This document shows positions 1 to 5,763 of a DNA stretch of 6,995 bases, in pieces. The DNA is from Chloroflexota bacterium. GTDB taxonomy: Bacteria; Chloroflexota; Dehalococcoidia; Plut-88900. Where the stretch lies: positions 1 to 6,995 of the forward strand of contig JACZVB010000070.1 in NCBI GenBank assembly GCA_022572865.1. The letters run 5' to 3'. The translations under genes and the position numbers were made by a program. Numbering within the stretch: position 1 is the first letter of the stretch; each line of letters starts with the position of its first letter. The notes under the pieces are model-generated. The model was not told the origin of the DNA and made no database searches. It saw nothing but the letters and a program-made list of their open reading frames with translations.

Positions 1-130
1 CACCGAAGCGAAGCACCAACGCCTGGTCTGTCTCATCCACGATGAAAAGGAACTGCGGGACTACGATTATCGCAATGATGATCAGGACTACTAAGGCTAT
101 TACGAGTTTAAGACCTCTAGGTCTAGGCAT
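1..130 (-). CDS. hflC: HflC, SPFH-family FtsH modulator subunit (N-terminus only, cut by window edge)
   Basis: Only the first 43 codons are in the window. The ATG is at 130-128, with an AGGAG Shine-Dalgarno (complement of 140-144) nine bases upstream. The visible protein starts with a short basic stretch (MPRPRGLK), then one hydrophobic membrane segment (about residues 9-27), then FIVDETDQALVLRFG. That last part is the typical opening of an HflC/prohibitin-like SPFH domain just outside the membrane. The gene begins 38 bp after the hflK stop in the same orientation, the classic hflK-hflC order, so the two are probably co-transcribed and translated into an HflKC complex. By family knowledge, that complex cages the FtsH protease and tunes membrane-protein turnover. 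The identification rests on both the N-terminal sequence and the neighbour; the rest of the gene cannot be judged. Confidence 0.88.
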   Translation of the reverse strand, partial: MPRPRGLKLVIALVVLIIIAIIVVPQFLFIVDETDQALVLRFG

Positions 131-168
131 TTAACAGAGCTCCTGTATTCCAGAGTTGAGGCAACAGG

Positions 169-1293
169 CTATTGTGAGGCCCCTGCGGCCGCTGCTTGGT
201 CCTGCTGGGATGTATCGCCAAGGGGCAATATGGGCAGCACGCTGCCGCCGGCGCCTTCGCTAAGTATGAACTCCTTGGTTGACGAGAGGACCTTCTCAAT
301 AGTCTCCAGGTAGAGACGCGTGCGGGTCACCAGGGGCGCCTGGCGGTACTCGGCCAGGACGGCCTCGAATTGGGCCGCTTCACCAAGGGCAGCGGCTACT
401 CGACGCCTCTGCTCCGCCTCTGCGTCTAGAATGATCTTCTCGGCTTCACCCCTGGACTTGGGGACGATGTCGTTTCGGTAGGCCTCGGCCTGGTTGATGA
501 GCCGCACCCTGTCCTCCTTGGCGGCCACCACGTCGTCGAAGGCGGCCTGGACCTGGCTGGGCGGGTCCACCGACTGGATCTGGACCCGGACTATCTGCAG
601 GCCCGTTCCGTAGATGAGCATCAGCTCATCCAGGAGGATCTTTACCTTGTCCTCTACGGCGCTTCTCTCCTCGGTCAGGATATCGTCCAGGGTTCCCTCA
701 CCCACCACCTGACGGAGGGCCGTCTCGGCGGCGTCCCTGAGGGTTATCTGGTCCGGGGCGCCGCCCGGGTCGAAGACGTTGAAAATGAAGGCCGAGGCCC
801 CCGTTTTTCTTGGCCTGACCAGGTATAATTGCTGCTCGTCTATTGTGGTGCCGACAGGGCCCGGGTTGATCCTGGCCTGGATGACCATTTTGACGTCCAC
901 CAGGTTCTCGTCTCCGGTTACCATCAGCGATTCCACGGGGAAGGGGGTGATGGTGGCGGGAGGCCCGGGGTCCACGATCCTGAACCCTACCTCCAAACGC
1001 CTTATCTCCTCCACCCTCACCTTATCGACCGTTGCAATGGGGCTCGGCCAGCGCCAGTGTAGGCCCGGAAGAGTCTGTTCATCCTCCTTGCCAAATACCC
1101 TGACTATGCCTATCTCCCCGGTGCTCACCTGATAGATGCCGGTAGCCAGCCAGATCACCACGATCAGGCCCACCACCAGGATTGCCAGGATGAACCCCAG
1201 GCCTCGGAAGCGCCTGCTCAGATTTCGGGCGGCGGGTCCGAAGGATTCGAGCATTCGATCGAAGTCGCTCCCGCCACCAGGTCGTCGGGCCAT
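169..1293 (-). CDS. hflK: HflK, SPFH-family FtsH protease modulator subunit
   Basis: 374 aa, close to the usual HflK length. The ATG at 1293 has an AGGAG Shine-Dalgarno (CTCCT at 1301-1305 on the plus strand) seven bases upstream. Residues 1-30 are basic and Gly/Arg-containing. Residues 32-52 form a single transmembrane helix. Residues 53-255 are the SPFH/band-7 domain, opening YQVSTGEIGIVRVFGK and including LPGLHWRWPSPI. The stretch around residues 240-295 (VDPPSQVQAAFDDVVAAKED, then NDIVPKSRGEAEKII) is the HflK hallmark and leads into a charged coiled-coil rich in Glu, Ala and Arg. The tail after about residue 345 is low-complexity and Gln/Ala-rich. With HflC, the protein is expected to form a membrane-anchored cage that restrains FtsH. 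One oddity is that about 20 extra residues lie between the beta strand ending VIQARI (137-142) and the conserved FNVFDP (171-176), where typical HflK has a short YRV-DP link. Downstream hflC starts after 38 bp. Confidence 0.93.
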   Translation of the reverse strand: MARRPGGGSDFDRMLESFGPAARNLSRRFRGLGFILAILVVGLIVVIWLATGIYQVSTGEIGIVRVFGKEDEQTLPGLHWRWPSPIATVDKVRVEEIRRLEVGFRIVDPGPPATITPFPVESLMVTGDENLVDVKMVIQARINPGPVGTTIDEQQLYLVRPRKTGASAFIFNVFDPGGAPDQITLRDAAETALRQVVGEGTLDDILTEERSAVEDKVKILLDELMLIYGTGLQIVRVQIQSVDPPSQVQAAFDDVVAAKEDRVRLINQAEAYRNDIVPKSRGEAEKIILDAEAEQRRRVAAALGEAAQFEAVLAEYRQAPLVTRTRLYLETIEKVLSSTKEFILSEGAGGSVLPILPLGDTSQQDQAAAAGASQ

Positions 1294-1329
1294 AATTAGT
1301 CTCCTAAGCTACCTTTATCTGCTAATCAA

Positions 1330-1358
1330 TCTGTATTAGTCGAATTTCAGACGGTCAA
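1330..1358 (-). promoter_or_regulatory. Possible sigma-70-type promoter for hflK-hflC
   Basis: In the 72-bp gap between the DUF1232 gene and hflK, the minus strand reads TTGACC (complement of 1353-1358), 17 bp, then TACAGA (complement of 1330-1335). The -35 box is good and the -10 box poor. A small inverted repeat, CTAAT-8 bp-ATTAG (1322-1339), overlaps the -10 and could be an operator or chance. The hflK pair may simply be read through from the upstream DUF1232 promoter. Confidence 0.28.
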
Positions 1359-1365
1359 AGTAATG

Positions 1366-1716
1366 CTAAGGTCTACCTTGGGCCTCCCCATCGTCATCGC
1401 TCAACACCTTGTACTCGCCCTCTGTGACCTTGTCGCCCTCGTTTAGGCTGGCGCCCCAGATCGCCTCCCGGTGCTCCCTCACTATCTGAGGGGGCGAAAG
1501 CCTGACGAAGATTATGGAGGCCAGGGCCAGGATGATGAAGTCATCGACCCGACCAACTAGTGGAACTCCGCTAAAGTCCCGAATTAGATCGAGGGGCCAG
1601 GCTAGGTAACTCAGGGACATCGGCATGGCCAGTTTGAGTAATAGAGGCACCCTGCCGTCCCAGAAGAGACGCCACACCAACCTGAAGTTCTTGACGCTGT
1701 CGAGAAGCCTGCGCAT
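1366..1716 (-). CDS. DUF1232 (YkvA-like) small membrane protein
   Basis: 116 aa. The signature of the DUF1232 family is present: LAWPLDLIRDF at about residues 38-48, then VPLVGRVDDFIILALASI at 51-68. The family pattern is a P-x-D-L-I-P-D-F motif followed by G-x-x-D-D and a hydrophobic segment. Here the usual Pro after D-L-I is Arg, and the middle of the motif is FSGVPLVG. Two hydrophobic stretches (about 25-41 and 58-72) suggest membrane association. The last 40 residues are acidic and polar, probably cytoplasmic. The molecular function of the family is not established. The gene lies 72 bp upstream of hflK in the same direction, so it may share regulation with the HflKC membrane quality-control genes; this link is inference. 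The ATG at 1716 has no recognisable Shine-Dalgarno but sits directly behind a strong promoter (1731-1759), so translation is probably leaderless or from a very short leader. Confidence 0.82.
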   Translation of the reverse strand: MRRLLDSVKNFRLVWRLFWDGRVPLLLKLAMPMSLSYLAWPLDLIRDFSGVPLVGRVDDFIILALASIIFVRLSPPQIVREHREAIWGASLNEGDKVTEGEYKVLSDDDGEAQGRP

Positions 1717-1730
1717 TTTTTAGAAATCCA

Positions 1731-1759
1731 ATTATCTCATGCGGATTGAGAGATGACAA
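1731..1759 (-). promoter_or_regulatory. Strong sigma-70-type promoter of the DUF1232 gene
   Basis: On the minus strand, TTGTCA (complement of 1754-1759) and GATAAT (complement of 1731-1736) are separated by exactly 17 bp. Each box has one mismatch to the consensus. Transcription would begin around 1724-1726, leaving only about 8-10 bases before the ATG at 1716. This explains the missing Shine-Dalgarno and suggests a near-leaderless mRNA. It is seen by eye only; no transcript data are available. Confidence 0.62.
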
Positions 1760-1902
1760 GCTGTTGGTTAGAACCCACCAGACATTATCCTCATTGATAC
1801 CTCAACAGGCCCTGCGGCAGGCGTAGTGATGCCCGGCTCAGGAAGAGGTGATATATCTATTGTCGATCTCTCGTTGATGAAAAGAGACTCCACCGGCGCT
1901 AC

Positions 1903-1944
1903 CCATAACCCTGGTATAGAACGCCATAACCCTGATATAGAACG
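1903..1944. repeat. Two tandem copies of a 21-bp unit in an intergenic region
   Basis: Positions 1903-1923 and 1924-1944 are head-to-tail copies of the same 21-bp sequence, differing at a single base (G at 1913, A at 1934). The core reads CCATAACCCTG then ATAGAACG. The unit length of two helical turns would put both copies on the same face of the DNA, as in many operator or iteron-like arrays. The array lies in the 268-bp gap between the dienelactone hydrolase stop (1985) and the DUF1232 start (1716), about 145 bp upstream of the DUF1232 promoter. The remainder of this gap (1760-1902) shows no convincing gene. Confidence 0.85.
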
Positions 1945-1964
1945 GGTGCGAAGGCCTGAAGATA

Positions 1965-1979
1965 GGGGCCTGCGGCCCC
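1965..1979 (-). terminator. GC hairpin just after the dienelactone hydrolase gene, weak terminator candidate
   Basis: GGGGCC-TGC-GGCCCC is a perfect 6-bp GC stem with a 3-base loop, starting 5 bp after the stop codon of the minus-strand hydrolase gene. No clear U-tract follows it on the minus strand, so intrinsic termination would be inefficient. It may instead act as a 3'-end stabiliser or as a site for factor-dependent termination. Confidence 0.35.
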
Positions 1980-1984
1980 GGGCC

Positions 1985-2722
1985 TCATCCACCGAGGTGC
2001 CGTCGTAAGAATGCCAGGGTGCGCCGCCAGGCGTCCTGGGCCTCTTCCTGCCGGTAGATGTCCGGCTTGGTATCGTTGAAGAAAGCGTGGGGGGCATTGG
2101 GATAGGACTTGACCTCACCCTCTTTGTTCGATCTCTTCATAGCGTCCCGCAGCCTGTCCGCGTGGTCAAGGGTGATCCATTCGTCCAGGCCGGCGTGGAC
2201 GAAGAGCAGGGGGCATGACATCTGGGGCACCAGGTCTATGGGGTTCACGGGGTTGTTCTCTGTGGGCTGGTCGTTGACTATCAGGCCGTAGAAAGCGACG
2301 GCGGCCTTGATCTCTCTGTTCAGACAGGACATCAGCAGGGAATGTCCGCCGCCCATGCAAAAGCCGACGACGCCGATCCTGTCGCCCCGGGCGAAATCTG
2401 CACTGGCCAGATAGTCGACTCCCCCGTCGAGATAGCGCATGGCCGTATCGTGCCGGAGGCTCTCCATCAGCTTGGCAGCCTCATCGGCATCCAGGGTAAC
2501 CTTGTTCCCGGCGAAGGAGTACATGTCAACCGCCAGGGCGGCGTACCCCTCTCTGGCAAACCTGTCGGTCAGGTCCTTGATATGGCCATCCAACCCCCAC
2601 CACTCTTGAAGCACTATCAAGCCGGGATGGGGTCCCCCCGAGGAGGGCCGGGCCAGATATCCGGCAACACTTTCCCCATCTGAATCAAAACTTATCGTCG
2701 ACGTCGATAGATCCTGGGCCAT
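1985..2722 (-). CDS. Dienelactone hydrolase family protein (alpha/beta hydrolase)
   Basis: 245 aa from the ATG at 2722, a typical length for the family. An in-frame GTG 18 bases further upstream (2740) is rejected as the start because it overlaps the strong GGAGGAG Shine-Dalgarno that serves the ATG. Motifs in order are LQEWWGLDGHI (37-47) with Glu40 matching the Glu of the dienelactone hydrolase active-site network, GFCMGGG (120-126) with Cys122 as nucleophile, HAGLDEWI (176-183) with Asp180, and NAPHAFFND (209-217) with His212. The whole Cys-Asp-His triad is therefore present. No signal peptide is seen, so it is probably cytoplasmic. Classic members hydrolyse dienelactone in the chlorocatechol pathway, but many relatives act on other esters or lactones. 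No catechol-pathway gene is visible here, so the substrate is unknown. The gene stands alone: a promoter lies directly upstream and a hairpin follows the stop. Confidence 0.93.
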   Translation of the reverse strand: MAQDLSTSTISFDSDGESVAGYLARPSSGGPHPGLIVLQEWWGLDGHIKDLTDRFAREGYAALAVDMYSFAGNKVTLDADEAAKLMESLRHDTAMRYLDGGVDYLASADFARGDRIGVVGFCMGGGHSLLMSCLNREIKAAVAFYGLIVNDQPTENNPVNPIDLVPQMSCPLLFVHAGLDEWITLDHADRLRDAMKRSNKEGEVKSYPNAPHAFFNDTKPDIYRQEEAQDAWRRTLAFLRRHLGG

Positions 2723-2730
2723 GATAGTCG

Positions 2731-2737
2731 CTCCTCC
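2731..2737 (-). promoter_or_regulatory. Shine-Dalgarno that fixes the dienelactone hydrolase start
   Basis: GGAGGAG (complement of 2731-2737) lies eight bases before the ATG at 2722. It falls inside the longer open frame that begins at GTG 2740, so it argues for the shorter 245-aa product. Confidence 0.8.
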
Positions 2738-2772
2738 CACCCGATGGCGCTTCCTATCGAAATGCCTTTACT

Positions 2773-2801
2773 CATATAGCTGGAACCCCGAGATTTGTCA
2801 A
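2773..2801 (-). promoter_or_regulatory. Sigma-70-type promoter of the dienelactone hydrolase gene
   Basis: A perfect TTGACA (complement of 2796-2801), 17 bp of spacer and TATATG (complement of 2773-2778) lie about 50 bp upstream of the ATG. This leaves room for a leader of roughly 45 bases that contains the GGAGGAG ribosome site. The -35 box is back-to-back with the -35 of a plus-strand promoter candidate at 2812-2839. Confidence 0.6.
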
Positions 2802-2811
2802 GCCGGTGAGT

Positions 2812-2839
2812 TTGCCGGACATTTAATAAATCCTATAAA
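2812..2839 (+). promoter_or_regulatory. Possible promoter of the serine protease gene
   Basis: TTGCCG (2812-2817), a 16-bp spacer and TATAAA (2834-2839) in an AT-rich patch. A start near 2846 would give a leader of about 105 bases containing the palindrome cluster at 2853-2932. The -35 box lies only 10 bp from the -35 of the divergent hydrolase promoter. The pentamer GCCGG occurs at 2802-2806 and 2814-2818, a 12-bp-spaced direct repeat between the two promoters that could bind a shared regulator. Confidence 0.4.
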
Positions 2840-2852
2840 ACAGGAAGTGCAG

Positions 2853-2900
2853 TCCCGAGTGTCGGGATTGCCGGGGGTTTGTCCCGAGTTCGGGACAAAC
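2853..2900. repeat. Pair of related palindromes with TCCCGA/TCGGGA arms
   Basis: The first palindrome (2853-2867) is TCCCGA-GTG-TCGGGA. The second (2877-2900) has perfect 11-bp arms, GTTTGTCCCGA and TCGGGACAAAC, around GT. They share the same core arms and are 9 bp apart, so they look like duplicated parts of one palindromic intergenic element. As RNA both would fold into stable hairpins. The open reading frame of the protease runs into the second palindrome through a TTG codon at 2879, but translation probably starts later. Confidence 0.8.
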
Positions 2901-2908
2901 CTAATTTA

Positions 2909-2932
2909 CCCCCTTCCTGGCTAGGAAGGGGG
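2909..2932. repeat. Perfect 10-bp inverted repeat directly before the protease start
   Basis: CCCCCTTCCT-GGCT-AGGAAGGGGG forms a perfect stem of 10 bp with a 4-base loop. It is followed by ACAGGGGGATGG, whose purine run is the likely ribosome site for GTG 2951. With the two palindromes just upstream this makes three hairpins in about 80 bp. The style resembles dispersed intergenic palindromic repeats, though only a genome-wide count can show that it is repeated. Confidence 0.75.
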
Positions 2933-2950
2933 ACAGGGGGATGGTCGAAA

Positions 2951-3577
2951 GTGTTACTAAGCACTCTTACCCCAGCCTTCTTGACCGTCATTCTCCTGGC
3001 GGTGGCCTTATACAGTGCCTGCGGGCCCAACGAGGAAAATATCCAGGCCACAGTGGATGCCAAGGTGGGCGCTGCCCTGGCAACGGCCCTGGCGCAGCCC
3101 ACGGCCACCCCTCAGCCTACCCCCTCTCCCCTCGCCCTGCCGCCTCAGCCTACTCCTCAACCGACCGCAACCCCTCAGCTGAACGCTACCCCTCAGCCTA
3201 CGCCCACCCCCCAACCAACACCTACACCGATTACCCTTCCCTCGAGCCCTACGCCCCAACCGATTCCTACCCCTCAACCGATCCCTACCCCTCAACCGAT
3301 CCCTACCCCTTTCTTGACTCCGACGCCTTTTTCCTTCTCGAGTGTCTGGCCTGTCGTGAGGGTGAAGTCTGGTAGTGGATTTGGACAGGGAGTGTTGATT
3401 TCGGACACAGAGGTCTTGACCGCCTACCACGTGGTCCGGGGTGTAAGCTCCGTGACGCTTATCCTTCCGGCGACGGTCATGGATGGAGAGCAGCAGGCCA
3501 GCGCATCTGTGAAGGGTTATGACTCGGACCTGGATATCGCCTTGCTCACCCTGACCCCCTTCCCCGACTCGATATAG
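2951..3577 (+). CDS. Lipoprotein-like trypsin-like serine protease, 5' part of a frameshifted gene (His and Asp)
   Basis: From GTG 2951 this frame encodes 208 aa and ends at TAG 3575-3577. The open frame extends back to TTG 2879, but that section only translates the palindromic repeats. GTG 2951 has a GGGGGA purine run nine bases upstream and starts a proper signal sequence. Residues 1-23 are hydrophobic and end in YSAC, a somewhat atypical lipobox with Cys24. Residues 50-126 are a Pro/Thr/Gln linker built from TPQPTP and PTPQPI units. The protease domain starts near residue 131 ([20 protein letters not shown]). His160 is in TAYHVV (codon 3428-3430) and Asp195 in DLDIALL (codon 3533-3535); both are trypsin/DegP-type triad positions. 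The catalytic Ser is missing from this frame and is found downstream in another (3571-3936). Expected location is the outer face of the membrane. The gene is probably disrupted by loss of one base near 3555-3574, either a real mutation or an assembly error. Confidence 0.75.
   Translation: MLLSTLTPAFLTVILLAVALYSACGPNEENIQATVDAKVGAALATALAQPTATPQPTPSPLALPPQPTPQPTATPQLNATPQPTPTPQPTPTPITLPSSPTPQPIPTPQPIPTPQPIPTPFLTPTPFSFSSVWPVVRVKSGSGFGQGVLISDTEVLTAYHVVRGVSSVTLILPATVMDGEQQASASVKGYDSDLDIALLTLTPFPDSI
3248..3310 (+). repeat. 18-bp tandem repeat encoding PTPQPI units in the protease linker
   Basis: Units at 3248-3265, 3266-3283 and 3284-3301, with half a unit following. The consensus is CCTACCCCTCAACCGATC; the second and third copies are identical and the first differs at a few bases. 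The protein reads repeated Pro-Thr-Pro-Gln-Pro-Ile. Near-identity at DNA level points to recent slippage or unequal-crossover expansion of the linker. Confidence 0.85.
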
Positions 3578-3936
3578 ATTACGCCACCCTGCCGTTCGCG
3601 GGGTCCGGCGGTTGTCCCCCCGGTGCTACTGCGGCAAACAACGGTGACCTGATTGTTATGGAGACGACGGGGGACGACTCTTCTTCCGTCGGGATATTCC
3701 GCGTATGGGGCAGACGGTCAATAGGTATAGGAATAAACAGCCCGAATTTCAAAACCGACATACCCGGGACCGAGGGCCTGAGTGGGAGCCCTCTGTACGG
3801 GGCGGAGGGCCGTACCCTGGTGGGCCTCGTGATTCAAAAGGACCTGGGCCTATCCAACATCACCCCACTCATAGCCGTAGATGGATGTCGCATAGTATTC
3901 AAGCTGGCGGCTTTGAGGGCCGGAGCAATGGAATAG
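3571..3936 (+). CDS. 3' part of the frameshifted serine protease (catalytic Ser)
   Basis: This frame continues the protease domain after the stop of the 5' part. It is open from 3523, after a TGA at 3520-3522, and reads [11 protein letters not shown] near 3577, which joins naturally onto [11 protein letters not shown] of the other frame. An ATG at 3658 exists but has no good ribosome site and would yield a domain fragment. [12 protein letters not shown] contains the catalytic Ser (codon 3781-3783) in the G-x-S-G-S-P motif. It is followed by LVGLVIQK, the usual post-Ser strand of trypsin-like proteases. Spacing from Asp to Ser is about 83 residues and from His to Asp 35, similar to DegP/HtrA. 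With one base restored, the whole protein would be about 328 aa: lipoprotein signal, Pro-rich linker and a single protease domain with no PDZ domain. Downstream, 45 bp separate it from the convergent DUF2723 gene. Confidence 0.72.
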   Translation, partial: DIDYATLPFAGSGGCPPGATAANNGDLIVMETTGDDSSSVGIFRVWGRRSIGIGINSPNFKTDIPGTEGLSGSPLYGAEGRTLVGLVIQKDLGLSNITPLIAVDGCRIVFKLAALRAGAME

Positions 3937-3940
3937 GCAG

Positions 3941-3959
3941 CCCGGCACGCTGCGCCGGG
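3941..3959. terminator. Hairpin between convergent genes, weak bidirectional terminator candidate
   Basis: CCCGGC-7 bases-GCCGGG sits 5 bp after the protease stop and 22 bp past the end of the oppositely oriented DUF2723 gene. The stem is GC-only and there is no T-run on either side, so it is at best a weak intrinsic terminator shared by both genes. Confidence 0.35.
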
Positions 3960-3981
3960 GCGGCGGATGAGGCGGGCAAGG

Positions 3982-5703
3982 CTACTGGTTGATGGGGAGT
4001 CTCACCTTGAACAGTGTCAGGCCGTTGCCCGGGCCTATTGTCACCGGATCGATGGTCATCTGCTCGAAGAGGAAATGGTTTGACCGGGTGTGATCGCTCA
4101 GATAGACGGGCCGCTTTCCAAGGTTAGACCGGATCAGTCCCCTCAGTATCTCATCGAATTGCTCTCCCGGGTCCCGGGGCAGAAGGCCCGGGTACTGCTC
4201 CTCCAGGCTGTCGACGTACCAGTCGTACACCAACAGGTTTTGGGTGACCAGGAACACCCCGGGCCTGGCATCGGTGACGAACTGGGCGTACCAGAGGGAG
4301 AAGGTGTGGTCGTCTCGTTCTAGCAGCAGCAGCGCCTCGGGCTCTATGCTCCGCAGCACCTGCCCTGCGTACTCTATGGCCTCGGAGTCGTTGCTCAAGT
4401 CCTGGTCCGAGTAGTTGGCGATGACTGACCGGACGGGAACGAGGGCCACGATGAGAATGAGGGCCAGGGTCACGGTTGCCAGGAATGCCCTGGGGTAACT
4501 TGCCCCGCGAAGCTTCTGCCATATTCGCGGTATTGCTTCGGTCAGGGCCCAGAAGGAGCCCAGGCCCAGCCACAGAGCGAAGATCATGAAGCCGGGGATC
4601 AGGTACACGAAGGAGTCGGCGGTGTCGTAGGTGCCGGCGTATATGACGATGATGAGGACGTAAGAAAGGGTGAACACCCCAATCAGCAGCCGACGCCGCC
4701 ACAGGTACCAGAGACCAGTCAGTCCCAGGGGCACACCCAGATAGTAGTACTGATCGATCAACAGGTCCCACCACTCCTTAAGCCTGTCGATCCAGAGCTC
4801 GGAGGAAGCGGCGAAGGCGAACTGCCGGTAGGGGGTGCCCGAGACGGTCCACCAGAATCCGGAGGCCTCGTTGGCCTGGCCCCAGTTCACGGGCGGGTCC
4901 TGGGCTGCGCTGATGGGTAAGTAGACGTAGATCAACAACCCGAACAACACGCTCACAAGGGCGGGCGGGACTGTAGCGAAGCTCTTTCTGCTCCACCTGG
5001 CCGCAATCAGCAGAAGGGCGGGGGGAGCGAGGAACGCCAGGGTGGCATGGTTTCCAAGCCCCAGGCCCAGGAGAAAGGCCGCTGCCAGCAGGTGCTTGTC
5101 CCCCAGGGTCCTCGCCGGAGGACCCGTCTGCTTTACGATTCTGCGGACCAGCAGGAAAGCGATGGCGGCGACGAAGAAGGCGTTGAGGGTGTAGACCTCT
5201 GTGATGGTGGCCTGGGACCAGAAGAGGGGCGTCGTCGCCAGAGACAGGGCCGCCAATACGGCGGACGCCACGGCCATCACCCCTCTTCCCTTTCCGGGCT
5301 CTCGTGCCGTGAGAGAGATGACGTCCATCACTGTGAGAAACCACAGGCCGACGGCGGCCGCACCGAAGAAGGCCGACATCAGGTTGGTGCGATACGCCAG
5401 TTCACCAAAGGGGAGAAAAGAGAAGAGCTTTCCGGTGAGGATGTAGGTGGGATAGCCTGGGGGATGGGCCACCCCAAGGGTGTATACCGCTGTGGCCAGC
5501 TCGCCGCTGTCGGCGCTGGAGTTCGCCCAGGTGATGCCGGCGGGGAGGCTGCTTACGTAGAGGCCAAGGGCCACTCCGAACAGGGCCAGGGCGAGGACGG
5601 GGGCCCGGTGGCGTAAGAGCGCTCTCCAGGCCCGGCTTTCGGGGCACGACTTCGACGGGCTATCTCCGGACTCGTCCTGTCCTGAGAGTGGATCAGATAT
5701 CAC
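3982..5703 (-). CDS. DUF2723 polytopic membrane protein, probable GT-C-type glycosyltransferase (TMEM260-like)
   Basis: 573 aa from GTG 5703. No better start exists: an in-frame TGA at 5719-5721 closes the frame just upstream, and the next GTG (codon 44) would cut into the first membrane helix. The Shine-Dalgarno is weak. After a polar 30-residue N-terminus comes helix 1 (about 33-52), then the DUF2723 core TWANSSADSGELATAVYTLG and AHPPGYPTY (58-86). Asp65 and Glu68 of the DSGE motif are the best catalytic or ligand candidates. Further family blocks are FWSQATITEVYTLNAFF (161-177), LGLGNHATLAF (214-224) and QDPPVNWGQANEASGFWW (268-285). I count about ten membrane segments up to residue 425, then a soluble C-terminal domain of about 145 residues. 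By established knowledge, the animal homologue TMEM260 is a protein O-mannosyltransferase; bacterial members are mostly uncharacterised. It follows the surface-protein gene by 60 bp in the same direction, probably as one transcript. Confidence 0.88.
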   Translation of the reverse strand: MISDPLSGQDESGDSPSKSCPESRAWRALLRHRAPVLALALFGVALGLYVSSLPAGITWANSSADSGELATAVYTLGVAHPPGYPTYILTGKLFSFLPFGELAYRTNLMSAFFGAAAVGLWFLTVMDVISLTAREPGKGRGVMAVASAVLAALSLATTPLFWSQATITEVYTLNAFFVAAIAFLLVRRIVKQTGPPARTLGDKHLLAAAFLLGLGLGNHATLAFLAPPALLLIAARWSRKSFATVPPALVSVLFGLLIYVYLPISAAQDPPVNWGQANEASGFWWTVSGTPYRQFAFAASSELWIDRLKEWWDLLIDQYYYLGVPLGLTGLWYLWRRRLLIGVFTLSYVLIIVIYAGTYDTADSFVYLIPGFMIFALWLGLGSFWALTEAIPRIWQKLRGASYPRAFLATVTLALILIVALVPVRSVIANYSDQDLSNDSEAIEYAGQVLRSIEPEALLLLERDDHTFSLWYAQFVTDARPGVFLVTQNLLVYDWYVDSLEEQYPGLLPRDPGEQFDEILRGLIRSNLGKRPVYLSDHTRSNHFLFEQMTIDPVTIGPGNGLTLFKVRLPINQ

Positions 5704-5763
5704 GGCGTTCAGGCGGGGTCACAGCCTCGGATTCTTCTGAGGAAGTACAGTCCCGTGACGATG

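Noticed and set aside
1826..2008. Plus-strand 60-codon frame containing HNPGIER and HNPDIER
   Set aside because: The apparent peptide repeat is just the 21-bp DNA duplication read in frame. There is no ribosome site and no family resemblance, and the 3' end overlaps the hydrolase gene.
2723..2740. Longer hydrolase starting at GTG 2740
   Set aside because: The GTG overlaps the strong Shine-Dalgarno that is correctly spaced for ATG 2722, and the added residues have no family support.
2879..2950. Protease start at TTG 2879
   Set aside because: The added 24 residues only translate palindromic repeats and precede a normal signal sequence. GTG 2951 has a ribosome site at good spacing.
3541..3577. 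Programmed -1 frameshift in the protease gene
   Set aside because: No canonical X-XXY-YYZ slippery heptamer in the right frame and no convincing downstream structure. A one-base indel or sequencing error is simpler, though recoding is not excluded.
4090..5647. Several long open frames inside the DUF2723 gene on both strands
   Set aside because: They are GC-rich shadow frames with Arg/Gly/Pro-heavy, non-family translations, overlapping a gene with clear family motifs along its whole length.
5740..5755. 16-bp similarity (one mismatch) to 2842-2857, at the edge of the palindrome element
   Set aside because: A match of this size is not far from chance for a 7-kb window compared with itself, and the palindrome arms are absent at the second site.
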